From Caulobacter sp. 602-2 (GTDB lineage Bacteria; Pseudomonadota; Alphaproteobacteria; Caulobacterales; Caulobacteraceae): 62,161 nt of DNA. The position numbers were made by a program, and so were the translations under genes. Positions 61,865-62,161 of the stretch are shown here, in pieces (positions within the stretch are counted from its first letter, which is position 1; every line of letters starts with the position of its first letter). The stretch covers positions 1-62,161 of the forward strand of contig NZ_JAAKGT010000018.1 of assembly GCF_011043625.1 (NCBI RefSeq), read 5' to 3'. Under the pieces are notes generated by a model. The model worked only from the letters and a program-made list of their open reading frames with translations. It had not been told where the DNA came from and ran no database searches.

Positions 61865-62161
61865 TTGCAACACATCCTGGAAGAGCTGGAGCGGCGTCGC
61901 GAGCAGGCGCGAGCGGGGGGCGGCGAGAAGCGGGTGGCGAGCCAGCATGCCAAGGGCAAGCTGACGGCGCGCGAGCGGATCGACCTGCTGCTCGACGAAG
62001 GCTCGTTCGAGGAGTTCGACATGTTCGTCGAGCACCGGGGGACCGAGTTCGGCATGGCCGACCAGAAGGTGCCCGGCGACGGGGTGGTGACCGGCTGGGG
62101 CACGATCAACGGCAAGGTCGTCTACGTCTTCTCCAAGGACTTCACGGTGTTCGGCGGGTCG
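61865..62161 (+). CDS. pccB: Propionyl-CoA carboxylase beta subunit, copy B (N-terminal part, runs off the right edge)
   Basis: First 99 residues of the same biotin-dependent carboxyltransferase subunit as at 1-297; the amino-acid sequence is identical and the DNA differs at nine positions, all synonymous. TTG start, aligned with copy A; upstream sequence differs completely apart from CC. An in-frame TTG at 61850 is an alternative but is not conserved in copy A. It follows ATP12 and ynfA on the same strand, separated by 72 bp with no terminator. Confidence 0.88.
   Translation, partial: MQHILEELERRREQARAGGGEKRVASQHAKGKLTARERIDLLLDEGSFEEFDMFVEHRGTEFGMADQKVPGDGVVTGWGTINGKVVYVFSKDFTVFGGS

Overview
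This 62 kb window is high-GC, densely coding DNA, very probably from a Caulobacter-type alphaproteobacterium (Caulobacterales). The indications are Caulobacter-style TonB-dependent receptors, an ATP12 chaperone gene, a short-LID adenylate kinase, the order secY-adk-rpsM-rpsK-rpoA-rplQ without rpsD, and promoters that match the Caulobacter housekeeping consensus (TTGACGS, 10-14 nt, GCTANAWC). I see no tRNA, rRNA, CRISPR array, prophage or insertion sequence.

Layout. (1) 1-3.8 kb: the 5' end of a propionyl-CoA carboxylase beta gene (pccB) faces a short-chain fatty-acyl regulator, followed by a metabolite:H+ symporter; this looks like a short-chain acid module. (2) 3.9-7.1 kb: MFS exporter, hydrolase and gamma-glutamylcyclotransferase-like genes, divergent from a LysR regulator. 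(3) 7.2-19.5 kb: a galactan-use locus (GH53 endo-galactanase, TonB receptor, GH2 beta-galactosidase), then an S9 peptidase convergent with a second TonB receptor. (4) 19.8-25.1 kb: fdhD with an FdhF/YdeP-like molybdoenzyme, and a CelD-type GNAT gene paired with a JmjC/cupin-like oxygenase gene. (5) 25.2-27.0 kb: two envelope proteins. (6) 27.3-42.1 kb: the S10-spc-alpha ribosomal superoperon with secY, adk and rpoA, split by a series of hairpins and one extra strong promoter. (7) 42.3-47.8 kb: an ABC-2 exporter with a secreted protein, a nucleotide pyrophosphatase-like lipoprotein, and an ArsR-controlled four-gene operon. (8) 47.9-61.8 kb: MFS, HtrA protease, rarA, two RluA-type pseudouridine synthases, a degenerate GGDEF/EAL-like protein, crcB, a TPR-2OG oxygenase, a DUF1501/DUF1800 pair, ATP12 and ynfA. 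(9) A second pccB 5' end, in opposite orientation, closes the window.

Most striking observations: both window edges carry the first 297 bp of pccB in inverted orientation, 97% identical, with all nine differences synonymous and similarity stopping at the TTG start codon. Three families of palindromic intergenic repeats are present, one of them inside the ribosomal operon and another with its core flipped relative to its arms. Terminator-like hairpins sit directly in the leaders of the GH2 and S9 genes, and four perfect inverted repeats cluster in the 3' end of the molybdoenzyme gene. I found no clear evidence of a wholly new multi-gene system; the best leads are regulatory and structural.
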